The notes under the pieces are model-generated. The model did not search any database and had not been told where the DNA came from. It saw only the letters and a list, made by a program, of their open reading frames with translations. Shown piece by piece: positions 44,863 to 54,705 of a DNA stretch of 64,000 nt. The translations under genes were made by a program, and so were the position numbers. Each line of letters starts with the position of its first letter. Position 1 is the stretch's first letter. Location: the NCBI RefSeq assembly GCF_000173075.1, contig NZ_ABVL01000003.1:310001-374000 (forward strand). The letters are read 5' to 3'. The DNA is from Chthoniobacter flavus Ellin428. GTDB taxonomy: Bacteria > Verrucomicrobiota > Verrucomicrobiia > Chthoniobacterales > Chthoniobacteraceae.

Positions 44863-46548
44863 TTACGTGTACTTCAAAATCTCTTCGATCGTCGTCTCAC
44901 CGTCGAAGATACAGCGCAGGCCGTCCTGGCGCAGGGTGGTCATGCCCAGCTCGATGGCCTTTTGCTTGAGCACAACCGAGGGGGCGCGCTTGTTGATGAG
45001 TTCGCGGATCGGGTCGGTGATGTCGAGCAACTCGTAGATGCCTTTGCGGCCTTTGTAACCGGTGTGGTTGCAGGTGTCGCAGCCGGAGCCGTAGTAGAAG
45101 GTCTTGTCGCCGATTTCGTGGATCGAAAGACCAAGCTGGGCGAGCGTGTTTTCAGTCGGCTCGTAAGGAGTCTTGCAGTTGGGGCAAATCTTACGGATGA
45201 GGCGCTGGCCGAGCACGCCTTCGAGCGAAGACGAAATCATGAAGGGCTCGACGCCCATATCGATGAGACGGGTCACGGCGCCGGGGGCGTCGTTGGTGTG
45301 CAGGGTGGTGAACACCAAGTGACCGGTGAGCGATGCCTGGATGGCGATCTGCGCTGTTTCCACGTCACGCGTTTCACCGACCATGATGCGGTCCGGGTCC
45401 TGACGGAGGAAGGCACGCAAGGTGCGGGCGAAGGTCAGGCCGATGCCGTCATTCATCGGCACCTGGATGATGCCTTCGATGTCGTATTCCACGGGGTCCT
45501 CGGCGGTCAGCACCTTCGAGTCGATGGTGTTGATCTTGTTGAGGCAGGCGTAAAGCGTGGTGGTCTTGCCGGAACCGGTCGGGCCGGTGACGATGAAGAT
45601 GCCGTTCGGCTTCTCGATCGTCTTGAGCAGGTAATTGTAAATGTAATCGGGCATGCCCAAGGACTCGATGTCCAGGTTCACCGTGGTGCGGTCGAGCACA
45701 CGAAGCACCACCGATTCGCCGAACTGCGTGGGCAGAGTCGAGACACGAAGATCGACCTGACGGCCGGCAATATTTTTCTGAATACGCCCGTCCTGCGGGA
45801 GGCGGCGCTCGGCGATGTTCAGGTTCGACATGACCTTCACGCGCGAGATGACGGGCAGCGCGAGGTGCCGCGGCGGCGGGGACATTTCGTAGAGCGAACC
45901 GTCGACCCGGTAGCGAATCTTGAACTCGGTCTCGAACGGCTCGAAGTGAATGTCCGACGCGCGGTCCTGGATGGCCTGGTAGAGAATCAGGTCGACGTAG
46001 CGGATGATGGGCGTCGCGTTCGCTTCCGCTTCCAGGCTCTTGAGATCGATGCCGCCCCCGCCTTCCACCAACTCGACCTCACCGCCGAGTTGCTTGAGGA
46101 TCTCATCCATGCTCCCGATGTCCGTGCCGTAGTACTTCTTGATGAGCTCATCGATCTGGTGGACCGACGCGACGATAGGCTGGATTTCCTTGCCGAGGGC
46201 AAAGCGCAGCGTTTCAGGCGTATCCTGGGCCAGCGGATCCGCGAGGACGACTTGCAGCGTGCCGGCGTCGATACCGATGGGGAAAACGCGATTCAGCAAC
46301 GCGAGACCGGCGGGAATGAGGCGCACGATCTCAGGTGGCGGCTCGAAGCCCGTGAGGTCCACATACTCCAGACCGAGATACGCGGCGATGGTCTGGTAGA
46401 ACTGTCCCTCGCTGGTGATCTGGTAGTCGACCAATACTTCAAGCAGGCTTTTGCCGGTCGAGTTGACCTCCTGCAGGATGTCTTCGACCTGGGATTTTTC
46501 GACGACGCCCTGGTCAACGAAGATTTCGAGAACTTGTTTCGGATTCAT
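44863..46548 (-). CDS. pilB: PilB/GspE-family assembly ATPase, 561 aa
   Basis: Powers pilus extension or pseudopilus assembly. N-terminal MshEN/GspE_N-type domain (LEIFVDQGVVEKSQVEDILQ), then the ATPase core with Walker A GPTGSGKTT at about 320, an Asp-box (VLTAEDPVEY), Walker B-like RIMVGETRD and the His box TGHLVFTTLHTNDAPG. Zinc-finger Cys pairs C454-P-N-C457 and C490-D-T-C493 are intact. It is the third gene of the pilB-pilT-pilB block. The paralogue at 47760 has the same domain order; one may serve pili and the other type II secretion. Confidence 0.93.
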   Translation of the reverse strand: MNPKQVLEIFVDQGVVEKSQVEDILQEVNSTGKSLLEVLVDYQITSEGQFYQTIAAYLGLEYVDLTGFEPPPEIVRLIPAGLALLNRVFPIGIDAGTLQVVLADPLAQDTPETLRFALGKEIQPIVASVHQIDELIKKYYGTDIGSMDEILKQLGGEVELVEGGGGIDLKSLEAEANATPIIRYVDLILYQAIQDRASDIHFEPFETEFKIRYRVDGSLYEMSPPPRHLALPVISRVKVMSNLNIAERRLPQDGRIQKNIAGRQVDLRVSTLPTQFGESVVLRVLDRTTVNLDIESLGMPDYIYNYLLKTIEKPNGIFIVTGPTGSGKTTTLYACLNKINTIDSKVLTAEDPVEYDIEGIIQVPMNDGIGLTFARTLRAFLRQDPDRIMVGETRDVETAQIAIQASLTGHLVFTTLHTNDAPGAVTRLIDMGVEPFMISSSLEGVLGQRLIRKICPNCKTPYEPTENTLAQLGLSIHEIGDKTFYYGSGCDTCNHTGYKGRKGIYELLDITDPIRELINKRAPSVVLKQKAIELGMTTLRQDGLRCIFDGETTIEEILKYT

Positions 46549-46563
46549 GTGAGGGAGGAGTTT

Positions 46564-47742
46564 TTACCGCTTGTTGGCGGGTTTCTGGCCGCCGATCAAC
46601 TGGACGGCGGCCTGCGGGTCTTGCGCCTTGCCCAGGACCTGCTCGTAACTGATGAGCCCATTGAGGTAGAGCTGCACGAGCGAAGTCTCGAGCGAGACCA
46701 TGCCGTACTTGCCGCCGGTGAGGATGTCGTTGGGAATACGGAAGGTCTTGTTGTCGCGGATGAGCGCGGCGATCGAAGGCGTGTTGACCATGATTTCGAA
46801 GGCCGCGACGCGCCCGGTGCCGTCCAGCGTGGGCAGCAGCAATTGCGAAATGACTGCCTTGAGGTTGGCGCCGAGCTGCACGCGAATCTGCTCCTGCTGT
46901 GTGGTGGGAAAGGCGTCGATGATACGATCGACTGTGCGCGCGGCGCCGGTAGTGTGCAGCGTGGAGAAAACGAGGTGGCCCGTTTCCGCCGCGGTGATCG
47001 CCGTTTCCATGGTCTCGAGGTCGCGCATTTCGCCGACCAGAATCACGTTCGGATCCTGGCGCAGCGCGCGGCGCAAACCCTCGGCGAAACTGGGGACGTC
47101 GACGCCGACTTCACGTTGGTTGACGATGCCGAGCTTGTGCGGGTGAAAGTATTCGATCGGGTCCTCGATCGTCATGATGTGCCCCGCGCTGCGCGCATTG
47201 ATGAGGTCGAGCATGGCGGCCAGCGAGGTCGTCTTGCCGGAACCGGTCGGGCCCGTGACGAGGATCAATCCGCGCGGCAGGAAGAGCAATTCCTCGACCG
47301 ACTTCGGCAGGCCGATTTCGTCGAGCGTGAGCATCTTCTTCGGGATAGTGCGCAAGGCGATGCCGAGATGGCCGCGCTGCCGATACACGCTACCGCGAAA
47401 CCGGTCATTGCCGCGGAAGGAGAAAGCGAAATCGACGCTCCCCTCTTCGCTCACCCGCTGGAGATTCGCGTCGCTGGTGATTGCGCGCGCGAGCGATTCG
47501 GTATCTTCCGGCGCGAGCGGCGGAAGCTGCAGCTTTACCAGCTTGCCATTGATACGCACCGCCGGCGGGGCGCCGACCGAGAGATGAATATCCGAGGCGC
47601 CTTCGTCCACGACGAGCCGCAGCAGGTCTTCCATCGGCACCAATTTGTGCGGACCGGAAGGCGGCAGCGGGGGTGGCGGTGGCACGGCCGAGGTCGGAGC
47701 CGGCGCCGGGGGCGTCGGTTTGCGGGAATCGAAAAGGCCCAT
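46564..47742 (-). CDS. pilT: PilT-family retraction ATPase, 392 aa
   Basis: Hexameric ATPase for pilus retraction and twitching. A Pro-rich N-terminal extension (about 10-30) precedes the PilT PAS-like domain (GASDIHLSVGAPPAVRINGK) and the ATPase core with Walker A GPTGSGKTT at about 164, an Asp box TIEDPIEYFHPHK, Walker B VILVGEMRDLETM, and the typical AIRAGE-like region (here AAFEIMVNTPSIAALIRDNK). No zinc finger, as expected for PilT. It sits between the two PilB-type genes (gaps of 15 and 17 bases), so an operon is likely. Confidence 0.94.
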   Translation of the reverse strand: MGLFDSRKPTPPAPAPTSAVPPPPPLPPSGPHKLVPMEDLLRLVVDEGASDIHLSVGAPPAVRINGKLVKLQLPPLAPEDTESLARAITSDANLQRVSEEGSVDFAFSFRGNDRFRGSVYRQRGHLGIALRTIPKKMLTLDEIGLPKSVEELLFLPRGLILVTGPTGSGKTTSLAAMLDLINARSAGHIMTIEDPIEYFHPHKLGIVNQREVGVDVPSFAEGLRRALRQDPNVILVGEMRDLETMETAITAAETGHLVFSTLHTTGAARTVDRIIDAFPTTQQEQIRVQLGANLKAVISQLLLPTLDGTGRVAAFEIMVNTPSIAALIRDNKTFRIPNDILTGGKYGMVSLETSLVQLYLNGLISYEQVLGKAQDPQAAVQLIGGQKPANKR

Positions 47743-47759
47743 GCGATTTGGCGAGGGGG

Positions 47760-49460
47760 TTAGTTCGCGTCGGACATGGTCACGCCGATCACTTCCTCGG
47801 CGGAAGTGAGGCCGGCCAATACCTTGCGAATACCGTCTTCACGCAGCGTCCGCATGCCCATCTCGCGGGCGCGCTTGCGCAGTTCGACCGTCGACGCCTT
47901 CTCGTTGATCATGTGCCGCACTTCGTCGTCGATCAGGAAAATTTCGAAGATGCCCATTCGGCCCTTGTAGCCGAGGCCCTTGCACTTTTCGCAACCAGCG
48001 CCCTTCATGATCGTGGCTTCCGCGAGTTGCGTGGAATCGAGACCGAGCGTTTCGATCTCCGCTTCGGTCAGTTCGTAGGGTTCCTTGCAGTTCTGGCAGA
48101 GCTTGCGCACGAGGCGCTGGGCCATGATCGCGCGCACGGCCGAAGAGACGAGGAACGGCTGGACACCGATGTCCACGAGACGAGCCACGGCGCCTGGGGC
48201 GTCGTTGGTGTGCAAGGTGGAGAAAACAAGGTGACCGGTGAGCGCGGCATTGATGGCGATGCTCGCGGTTTCCAAGTCACGAATTTCACCGATCATGATG
48301 ATGTTCGGCGCCTGACGGAGCATGGAGCGGAGCGCCGCCGGGAAGGTCATGCCGATGTCGGAATTGACCTGCACCTGGTTGATGCCGGCCATCTGATATT
48401 CGACGGGATCCTCGACGGTAATGAGCTTCTTGTCGGGCTTGTTGATGTAATTCAAGCAGCCGTACAGCGTGGTCGTCTTGCCCGAACCGGTGGGGCCGGT
48501 GACGAGCAGAATGCCGTCCGGCAGCGTGATGAGACGCTCGAAGATTTCCTGGTCATCCGAGAGGAAGCCAAGCTGCGGCAAGCCAAGCGAGAGGGAGGAT
48601 TTATCGAGGATACGCATGACGATGCTTTCGCCATGGTTCGTGGGGACGGTCGAGACACGGAGGTCGATCTGCTTGCCCTTGCCCATTTTCACCTGGATAC
48701 GTCCGTCCTGCGGGAGACGTTTCTCGGCGATGGACATCGAGCCCGTCATGATCTTCAAGCGGGAGATGATCGCCGTCTGCAGCTTCTTCGGCGGGTTCTG
48801 CATCTCATGGAGCACACCATCGATGCGGAACCGCACACGGAAGCGTTTCTCCAGCGGCTCGAGATGAATATCCGAGGCGCGCATGTTGTAGGCCTCGAGG
48901 AGCATCATCGACACCATCTTGATGATCGGCGCGTCCGCGGTGTCGCCCTCGGCCTGGCCCGTGCCACCTTCACCGGAGATCTCGATATCAGTACCCAGCT
49001 GTCGGGCGAGCTCATCCGCGGCATCCTCTGCCGTGCCGTAGTATTTGCGAAAGGCGACCGTGATGGCCTCCGGTGTCGCACAGACAAACTCCAGATCGCG
49101 CTGCAGCATGTGATGCAACGAGTCGAAAGTGTCGAAATTCAGCGGGTCGCCGACCGCGATCATGAGCCCGGTCTCGGACTCCACGAGCGGGATGACCTTG
49201 AAGCGCTTGGCAACCTCGCGCGGCACCATGCCTATGACTTCGTCGCTCACCGAGAGCGCGGAGAGGTCGACAAAGTCCATGGCCGCATGGGCCGCCAGGG
49301 CGCGGGTGACATCTTCCTGGGTGACGATACCCTGGTCGATGAGCACTTGCACCACGGTTTGCTCGCCCTGTCGCTCGGCGCGGGCACGTTCCAATTGCGA
49401 TTTCGTGATGAGACTCGTCTCGAGGAGAATCTCAATAATGTAGTCTTCGTTCTGGGCCAC
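47760..49460 (-). CDS. pilB: PilB/GspE-family assembly ATPase, 566 aa
   Basis: First gene of the pilB-pilT-pilB block. MshEN-type N-terminus (LETSLITKSQLERARAERQG, VVQVLIDQGIVTQEDVTRAL), ATPase core with Walker A GPTGSGKTT at about 322, VEDPVEYQMAGINQVQVN, Walker B-like IIMIGEIRDLETA, TGHLVFSTLHTNDAPG and Cys pairs C455-Q-N-C458 and C490-E-K-C493. The C-terminus ends SAEEVIGVTMSDAN. It differs most from its paralogue in the N-terminal third. Both Walker and Cys motifs are intact in both copies, so neither is a relic. Confidence 0.93.
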   Translation of the reverse strand: MAQNEDYIIEILLETSLITKSQLERARAERQGEQTVVQVLIDQGIVTQEDVTRALAAHAAMDFVDLSALSVSDEVIGMVPREVAKRFKVIPLVESETGLMIAVGDPLNFDTFDSLHHMLQRDLEFVCATPEAITVAFRKYYGTAEDAADELARQLGTDIEISGEGGTGQAEGDTADAPIIKMVSMMLLEAYNMRASDIHLEPLEKRFRVRFRIDGVLHEMQNPPKKLQTAIISRLKIMTGSMSIAEKRLPQDGRIQVKMGKGKQIDLRVSTVPTNHGESIVMRILDKSSLSLGLPQLGFLSDDQEIFERLITLPDGILLVTGPTGSGKTTTLYGCLNYINKPDKKLITVEDPVEYQMAGINQVQVNSDIGMTFPAALRSMLRQAPNIIMIGEIRDLETASIAINAALTGHLVFSTLHTNDAPGAVARLVDIGVQPFLVSSAVRAIMAQRLVRKLCQNCKEPYELTEAEIETLGLDSTQLAEATIMKGAGCEKCKGLGYKGRMGIFEIFLIDDEVRHMINEKASTVELRKRAREMGMRTLREDGIRKVLAGLTSAEEVIGVTMSDAN

Positions 49461-49707
49461 GGGGAGGAGTTGGGAAATTTACAGGAGGAAAGCGATGGAA
49501 TCGAGTGAAAATCAGCGTCGGACACCCGTCGCCTTGAGATCGCCGAGGTAAGTAACGGAGGCAGGTGGGGGTGTCAAAAAACTTAGCAAAAAAATGCGAG
49601 AAAGGCGGGCCAGTCGAGGAGCCCTTGGTTGGCCATCGGCGCCGTGGATCCAGCAGAATGACCGCGTTCCTTAAAGGAGATAGCGAATCTCGTCTGATGC
49701 GGGGGAA

Positions 49708-49790
49708 TGACCACGGATTTCACGGATTTCGCGGATTTTTGGAGCGGTAGCGACCGGAAAAATCCGTGTTATCCGCGTCATCCGTGGTCA
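49708..49790. repeat. Hairpin of CACGGATT-type units
   Basis: TGACCACGGATTTCACGGAT ... ends CATCCGTGGTCA. Each arm is a run of degenerate CACGGATTT/ATCCGTG units, similar in build to the GCGAATCAC hairpins, with a different unit sequence. The rest of 49461-49841 shows nothing recognisable. Confidence 0.75.
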
Positions 49791-49841
49791 AAATTTCTTT
49801 TTGTCCGATTTCCGGTAGATCTCTGGCGGAAGAACGATCCG

Positions 49842-51617
49842 TTAATCCGTAACGGCGCCCTTGCTGGCGGTGCTGACCTGCTTGGCGTATTTCGCCAGCA
49901 CGCCACGGGTGTAGTGCGGCTTGGGGGCTTTCCATTTGGCGAGACGGGCGTCGAGATCGGACTTCGGGATATCGAGCGTGAGCTGGTGCTTGACCGCATC
50001 GATCGTAATGGCGTCGCCATTTTTCACCACGGCGAGCGGGCCACCGAGGGCTGCTTCCGGCGTGATGTGGCCGACCACGAAACCGTGCGAGCCGCCGCTG
50101 AAGCGACCGTCGGTGATGAGCGCCACGTCCTTGCCCAGCCCCTTGCCCATCACGGCGCTGGTCGGCGAAAGCATTTCGCGCATGCCGGGGCCGCCCACCG
50201 GCCCCTCGTGGCGGATCACGATGACGTGACCCTTCTTCACGCGGCCATCGAGGATCGCCGTGAGGGCGTCCTGCTCGTTTTCGAAAACGATCGCCTTCCC
50301 GCTAAAAGAGAGGCCTTCCTTGCCGCTGATCTTCGCCACCGCACCTTCGGGAGCGAGGTTGCCGTAGAGGACCACGAGATGGCTGTCCTTTTTAATCGGG
50401 TTATCGAAGCCACGCACGATGTCCTGACCCTTCGGGTAGGGTTTCACGCGCTTGAGATTCGCGGCGATGGTCTTGCCGGTCACGGTGAGGCAATCGCCGT
50501 GGAGCAACCCTTCCTCGAGCAGCATCTTCATGAGCGGGGTCTGGCCGCCGATGCCGACGAGTTCGCTCATGAGGTAACGGCCGCTCGGCTTGAGATCGGC
50601 CAGCACCGGCACCTTGCGGCCGATGCGGGTAAAGTCGTCGATCTTCAGGTCCACGCCGGCCGCGTGGGCCATGGCGAGGAGATGCAACACGGCATTGGTC
50701 GAACCACCGAGAGCGATGACCACGGTGATGGCGTTTTCAAAGGCCTGCTTGGTCATGATGTCCCGCGGACGAATGCCGGCCTTGATGAGGTCGAGCACCG
50801 CGCCACCCGCCGCGCGCGCGTCGGCGGCCTTGGCCGGCGAGACGGCGTTCTGCGCCGAGCTGTTCGGCAGGGACATGCCGAGCGCCTCGATCGCGCTGGC
50901 CATGGTATTCGCGGTATACATGCCGCCGCAGGAGCCGGCGCCGGGGATGGCCTGCTCCTCGACGAGCGCGAGTTCGCGGTCGTCCATGTTGTGATTGGCA
51001 TAGGAACCGACTGCTTCGAAGCAGCTCACGATGTCGAGATTCTTGCCGGCAAACTGTTCGCGCCGGTCCTTGCGCAGCCGCTTCTCGGCGAGCACGCCGG
51101 TGATGCAGCCCGGCAAAATCGTGCCGCCATAGACAAATACGCTCGGGCGATTCAACCGCGCCATGGCGATGAGACAGCCGGGCATGTTCTTGTCGCAACC
51201 ACCGATCGCCACGAGGCCGTCGAAGCCTTCGCAACCCACCACGGTCTCGATGGAATCGGCGATGACCTCACGCGAAACGAGCGAGTATTTCATGCCCTCG
51301 GTGCCCATCGAAATGCCGTCGGAAATCGTGATCGTGCCGAAGATGACGGCCTTGCCGCCGGCGGCGTTCGAGCCGGCCTCGGCCTGACGGGCAAGCTGGT
51401 CGATGTGCATGTTGCAGGGCGTGACCATCGACCAGGTGCTGGCGATGCCGATCTGCGACTTCTTGAAATCCTCGCGAGCGAAGCCCACCGCGTGCAGCAT
51501 CGCCCGGCTGGCCGCGCGCTCATAGCCATCGACCATGTGTTTGGAATAGACGCGGTGGAGGCTGGCGCCGTTCTTGGAAGCGGCTTTTTTCGACGGGGCT
51601 TTGGCAGGGGTGCTCAT
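49842..51617 (-). CDS. ilvD: Dihydroxy-acid dehydratase, 591 aa
   Basis: Catalyses the dehydration of dihydroxy acids in valine, leucine and isoleucine synthesis, using a Fe-S cluster. Landmarks: [64 protein letters not shown] and [20 protein letters not shown], with the cluster Cys residues in place. The protein begins with an alanine/lysine-rich extension of about 20 residues ([17 protein letters not shown]). The start at 51617 was chosen; the 39 codons above it are translated CATCCAA repeat and not part of the gene. Isolated from other ilv genes. Confidence 0.96.
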   Translation of the reverse strand: MSTPAKAPSKKAASKNGASLHRVYSKHMVDGYERAASRAMLHAVGFAREDFKKSQIGIASTWSMVTPCNMHIDQLARQAEAGSNAAGGKAVIFGTITISDGISMGTEGMKYSLVSREVIADSIETVVGCEGFDGLVAIGGCDKNMPGCLIAMARLNRPSVFVYGGTILPGCITGVLAEKRLRKDRREQFAGKNLDIVSCFEAVGSYANHNMDDRELALVEEQAIPGAGSCGGMYTANTMASAIEALGMSLPNSSAQNAVSPAKAADARAAGGAVLDLIKAGIRPRDIMTKQAFENAITVVIALGGSTNAVLHLLAMAHAAGVDLKIDDFTRIGRKVPVLADLKPSGRYLMSELVGIGGQTPLMKMLLEEGLLHGDCLTVTGKTIAANLKRVKPYPKGQDIVRGFDNPIKKDSHLVVLYGNLAPEGAVAKISGKEGLSFSGKAIVFENEQDALTAILDGRVKKGHVIVIRHEGPVGGPGMREMLSPTSAVMGKGLGKDVALITDGRFSGGSHGFVVGHITPEAALGGPLAVVKNGDAITIDAVKHQLTLDIPKSDLDARLAKWKAPKPHYTRGVLAKYAKQVSTASKGAVTD

Positions 51618-51680
51618 AAAAGACAAGAGGGGCAGCCTAGACGTGAGAAGCGGGATTTGGCAAGGGAGAGACGGGGATAA

Positions 51681-51769
51681 ACACCCGACATCCACCCTCC
51701 AACACCCAACATCCAATGAAAGAACCGCGCCCACCGCACGCCTGCGCCATTGGATGTTCGATGTTGGAT
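51681..51769. repeat. Degenerate CATCCAA fold-back repeat
   Basis: Left: ACACCCGACATCCACCCTCC and AACACCCAACATCCAATG; right: CATTGGATGTTCGATGTTGG. Arms are complementary around the core. Same type as 30661-30774 and the short run before sufE (54246-54280). Confidence 0.6.
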
Positions 51770-51830
51770 AATCTTTCAGATGAAAGCGACTCGCCTGTAT
51801 TTCCGATTCGCAAATTTAGCGAAAAGGACT

Positions 51831-52055
51831 ATGACGTTTGTAGCTATGGAACTGAATTTCGACGTCCATGAAGAAGACGGAATGCTGGTCGCTGTCTGCC
51901 AGGACCCCGACATGGCCACGCATGGACGGACGCTCGAGGAACTAATCCAGATGGTGAAAGAGTTGATTCAATGCCATTTCGATGAGGGAGACGCACGACG
52001 GACGGCCAAAGCTCGCCTGCACTTCCACGAGGAATCCATTCTCGCTTACTCTTAA
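51831..52055 (+). CDS. HicB-like small protein, 74 aa
   Basis: Short protein of the HicB-like/DUF1902-type fold: MELNFDVHEEDGMLVAVCQD, ATHGRTLEELIQMVKELIQC, then an acidic-basic tail. This unit normally pairs with a HicA-like toxin, but none follows here. The ATG at 51831 is preceded by AAAAGGACT, a good ribosome-binding site, which decides this start over the longer frame at 51750. It may be a solitary antitoxin or remnant. Confidence 0.6.
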   Translation: MTFVAMELNFDVHEEDGMLVAVCQDPDMATHGRTLEELIQMVKELIQCHFDEGDARRTAKARLHFHEESILAYS

Positions 52056-52093
52056 GATTACTGAACGCGTAGCCTCGGCGACGGCTCAAACCA

Positions 52094-54187
52094 TCAATGA
52101 CTCAGCACCCACCCCACCGGGTCGCTGTTGCTCTCCCCTTCTCCGAGCACGAGCAGCTTCGCGGCGTTTTGCTTTGCCAGGGTGATGGCTCCCGGCAGGT
52201 CGCCGTATTTCGCCGAGGCGGGCAGGAATCCGGGTGACCACAGGTCGAGCACCTTGCCAAAACGGAATCCGCCGGTGTTGATGACCGCATCCTCGACCTT
52301 GTCGCCCATCACGGCGAGCGCTGCGGCAGCCAGCGGGCCGGTACCGTCCAGAGCGATGATGTTGCGCTGGGTCGTGGCCTTGGTCATGCCAATGCGGGTC
52401 AGCGTCTCACAGATATCCTGCACCCGCTGGGCGAAGAGGGCCGAGTTGTAGCCGAAGGTGAAGCAGGCAGCCTCGCGCGGGTTCTTCACCCGGCGAGTCT
52501 GCGTGACGGGCTGGCCATCCTTCAAGAACTCGCCCTGCTCAAACAGATCCACACCTTCCACGCGCCAGCCCGCTTCCAGAAGGCGGCAGACTTCCGGGCG
52601 CAACTCCCCGGACTCGGTGAAGAGCCCCGCCTTGCCATGCTCATCGAGCCACAGGGCGGCGCGGCCATTGGGCTTCGCCGGATCGATGGTGATGCTCGGC
52701 AGGTCCAACCCCGCCTTGGAATCGCGCACCGTGTAGATCAGTGCGTGATAGTCCTTCCCCTGCCCTTTCACGGTGAGCTCACGATGATGCTCGAACGTCG
52801 TGCCCGGGTGATACCCGGTCCAGCCGATGATCGCCTTCCACGCGGGACCCGCGATCTTTTGGAAATTCTCGGGCGATTTTTGGAGCTGCGTCTCGGCATC
52901 ACTCGCCCACCAATGCAGCAGCTTGCGCTCGAAATCAGGGCCGCCCGCCGGCTGCGGATGCTGGGCATCCCACACGGTCAATTGCTCACGAGTGACCACC
53001 GGGTGATCCTGCTCCTTGAGCCGGTCGCCCGACAGGCCGAGGTGGAAGTGCTCGTTGAACCACGCGTAGATATTCTCGCGGCTGACGACGTTGTAATTGT
53101 GGCCGAAATTCAGGTGCGGCCAGAGCGTAACATTGTTCGGCGCGCCCATCATGGCGTAGTGGCGCTGCAGCTCGGGGAAACCTTTCGTCTCCATCTCCTT
53201 CGTCCAGTCATTCGCGGCGGTCATGCCCAGCGGTTTCGGCGCGAAGAGCGCGGCGAACTCGATATTGCCGGTGTTCACCCGAAGCAGGCTGGCATTTTCG
53301 CAGGTGCAACCGCCCTGCATCGCCGTACTGACCATCACGGCCGGGCACTCCACGGTCACGCGCGGATCGACCGCGCTGAGCAGCATGGTCTGCGTGCCGC
53401 CTCCGCTCGCGCCGGTGACGCCGATGCGAGAGGCATCGACATCGGGCAGCGAGGTCAGGAAATCGATGCTGCGGATGGAATTCCAAGTCTGCAGCCCGGC
53501 TATGCTCTCGACATGCGTCTCCGCCTGCGGACTGAAGAGGCCCCAGTTCTCGGCGGTATTCATCTCGGGCCGTTGCTTGGCAAAGCCGTGGGCCAGTTCG
53601 CGGCTGATCTGCTGCGAATCGGAATTGCCCAGCATGTCGTAGACGAAGGCGACCATGCCCATGCGCGCGAGCTGGATGCCCAGCGATTGGAACATGCTGC
53701 GCCCGCTTTCCAGCGAACGCTCGCCGCCACTATCGAGCTCCTTCTTCATCTCCGCATCGCCCCGCACGATGAACCGCGCATCCGTCCAGTGGCCATGCGG
53801 GCAAAGCACCACCGGATGTTTTCCCTCGGTGCGCGGGCGGAACAGGCTGCCGGTGACGAAGAATCCCGGCATGGATTCGAAATAGACCTTCTCGATGGTA
53901 TAGCCGTCCCCTTCGATCTTGCCATAGACCACGGGATTCAGCGGCGTGCGGGTGGGCTCCGGCCAGACGCCCAGCGCCACCTTCACCTGCATGCGGACTT
54001 CCTCAGCGCGCCTGGCCCAGACTTCCGGCGACGATGGGACGGTAAACGGAAAATAGCCGTCGAGCTCCTTCAACGGCCCCAGCCGGATATCCTGGGGCAC
54101 CTGTCCTTGGGGCAGGGCTTGCGGGATTTCCGCAGCGAAACTGGAAAAACCAAAGGCAACAGCGAGGGTGAAGAGGGGGAACTTCAT
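52094..54187 (-). CDS. Exported alpha/beta hydrolase, acetylxylan-esterase-like, 697 aa
   Basis: Predicted secreted esterase. Signal peptide (residues 1-18), then an alpha/beta-hydrolase fold with HGHWTDARF region and the nucleophile elbow GVTGASGGGTQTMLL (Ser in G-x-S-G-G); the oxyanion and catalytic His regions match the acetylxylan esterase-like families seen in verrucomicrobial gene clusters. The C-terminal half (about 400-697) is an additional alpha/beta-hydrolase-like unit with DAVINTGGFRFGKVLD. Start 54187 (MKFPLF) is preferred over 54223, which adds only 12 residues before the signal. Substrate is inferred, probably acetylated polysaccharide. Confidence 0.78.
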   Translation of the reverse strand: MKFPLFTLAVAFGFSSFAAEIPQALPQGQVPQDIRLGPLKELDGYFPFTVPSSPEVWARRAEEVRMQVKVALGVWPEPTRTPLNPVVYGKIEGDGYTIEKVYFESMPGFFVTGSLFRPRTEGKHPVVLCPHGHWTDARFIVRGDAEMKKELDSGGERSLESGRSMFQSLGIQLARMGMVAFVYDMLGNSDSQQISRELAHGFAKQRPEMNTAENWGLFSPQAETHVESIAGLQTWNSIRSIDFLTSLPDVDASRIGVTGASGGGTQTMLLSAVDPRVTVECPAVMVSTAMQGGCTCENASLLRVNTGNIEFAALFAPKPLGMTAANDWTKEMETKGFPELQRHYAMMGAPNNVTLWPHLNFGHNYNVVSRENIYAWFNEHFHLGLSGDRLKEQDHPVVTREQLTVWDAQHPQPAGGPDFERKLLHWWASDAETQLQKSPENFQKIAGPAWKAIIGWTGYHPGTTFEHHRELTVKGQGKDYHALIYTVRDSKAGLDLPSITIDPAKPNGRAALWLDEHGKAGLFTESGELRPEVCRLLEAGWRVEGVDLFEQGEFLKDGQPVTQTRRVKNPREAACFTFGYNSALFAQRVQDICETLTRIGMTKATTQRNIIALDGTGPLAAAALAVMGDKVEDAVINTGGFRFGKVLDLWSPGFLPASAKYGDLPGAITLAKQNAAKLLVLGEGESNSDPVGWVLSH

Positions 54188-54285
54188 AGGGCGGATGTTT
54201 GCAGGGGGTAACAGCCATAGCAACCGCCGCGGGGCGGCAATATTGGGTATTGGATGTTGGACGCCGGATGTTGAATGTTCCTTTC

Positions 54286-54705
54286 ATGTCCACCCTCGCG
54301 GAAAAGCAGCTCCGATTGATCGCCCGTTATCAGACGATCGAAGACGCCCATGAGCGCCTGGCCGCCATCGTTGCCCGAGGCAAAAAATGGCCGGCCCTGA
54401 CGGAGGATCAGCGCACCGATGCCAACCGCGTGCACGGCTGTTCCTCGCGAGTCTGGCTCATCGGCCGGGTTGAACATGGACACTGCCATTTCCAGATGGA
54501 TGCGGACTCCACCTTGGTGAAGGGACTTGTCGCTCTGCTCTGTGAGCTCTACGACGGCGCCTCGGCCGCGGAGGTGGAGTGCATCGAGCCGGAGATCATC
54601 ACCGCGCTTGGACTGGAGCGTCAGCTTTCCCCTACTCGTTTAAACGGCCTGGCCAGCGTCAGAGCCACCATGCGCGCCTTCGCGGAACGCGAGCTCGCCT
54701 CATGA
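54286..54705 (+). CDS. sufE: SufE-family Fe-S assembly protein, 139 aa
   Basis: Accepts sulfur from the cysteine desulfurase SufS for Fe-S cluster assembly. The signature NRVHGCSSRVWLIG with the active-site Cys at position 52 is present; the fold continues with LVKGLVALLCELYDGASAAE. The start at 54286 comes after the CATCCAA-type repeat at 54246; codons above are repeat. The stop overlaps the tatD start (ATGA), indicating translational coupling. sufS is not in the window. Confidence 0.92.
   Translation: MSTLAEKQLRLIARYQTIEDAHERLAAIVARGKKWPALTEDQRTDANRVHGCSSRVWLIGRVEHGHCHFQMDADSTLVKGLVALLCELYDGASAAEVECIEPEIITALGLERQLSPTRLNGLASVRATMRAFAERELAS

Noticed and set aside
44803..47763. A 986-codon open frame on the plus strand opposite pilT and pilB
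   Set aside because: Shadow of the minus-strand ATPase genes; no domain and skewed composition. The same holds for 47673-49508 and 49707-51680.
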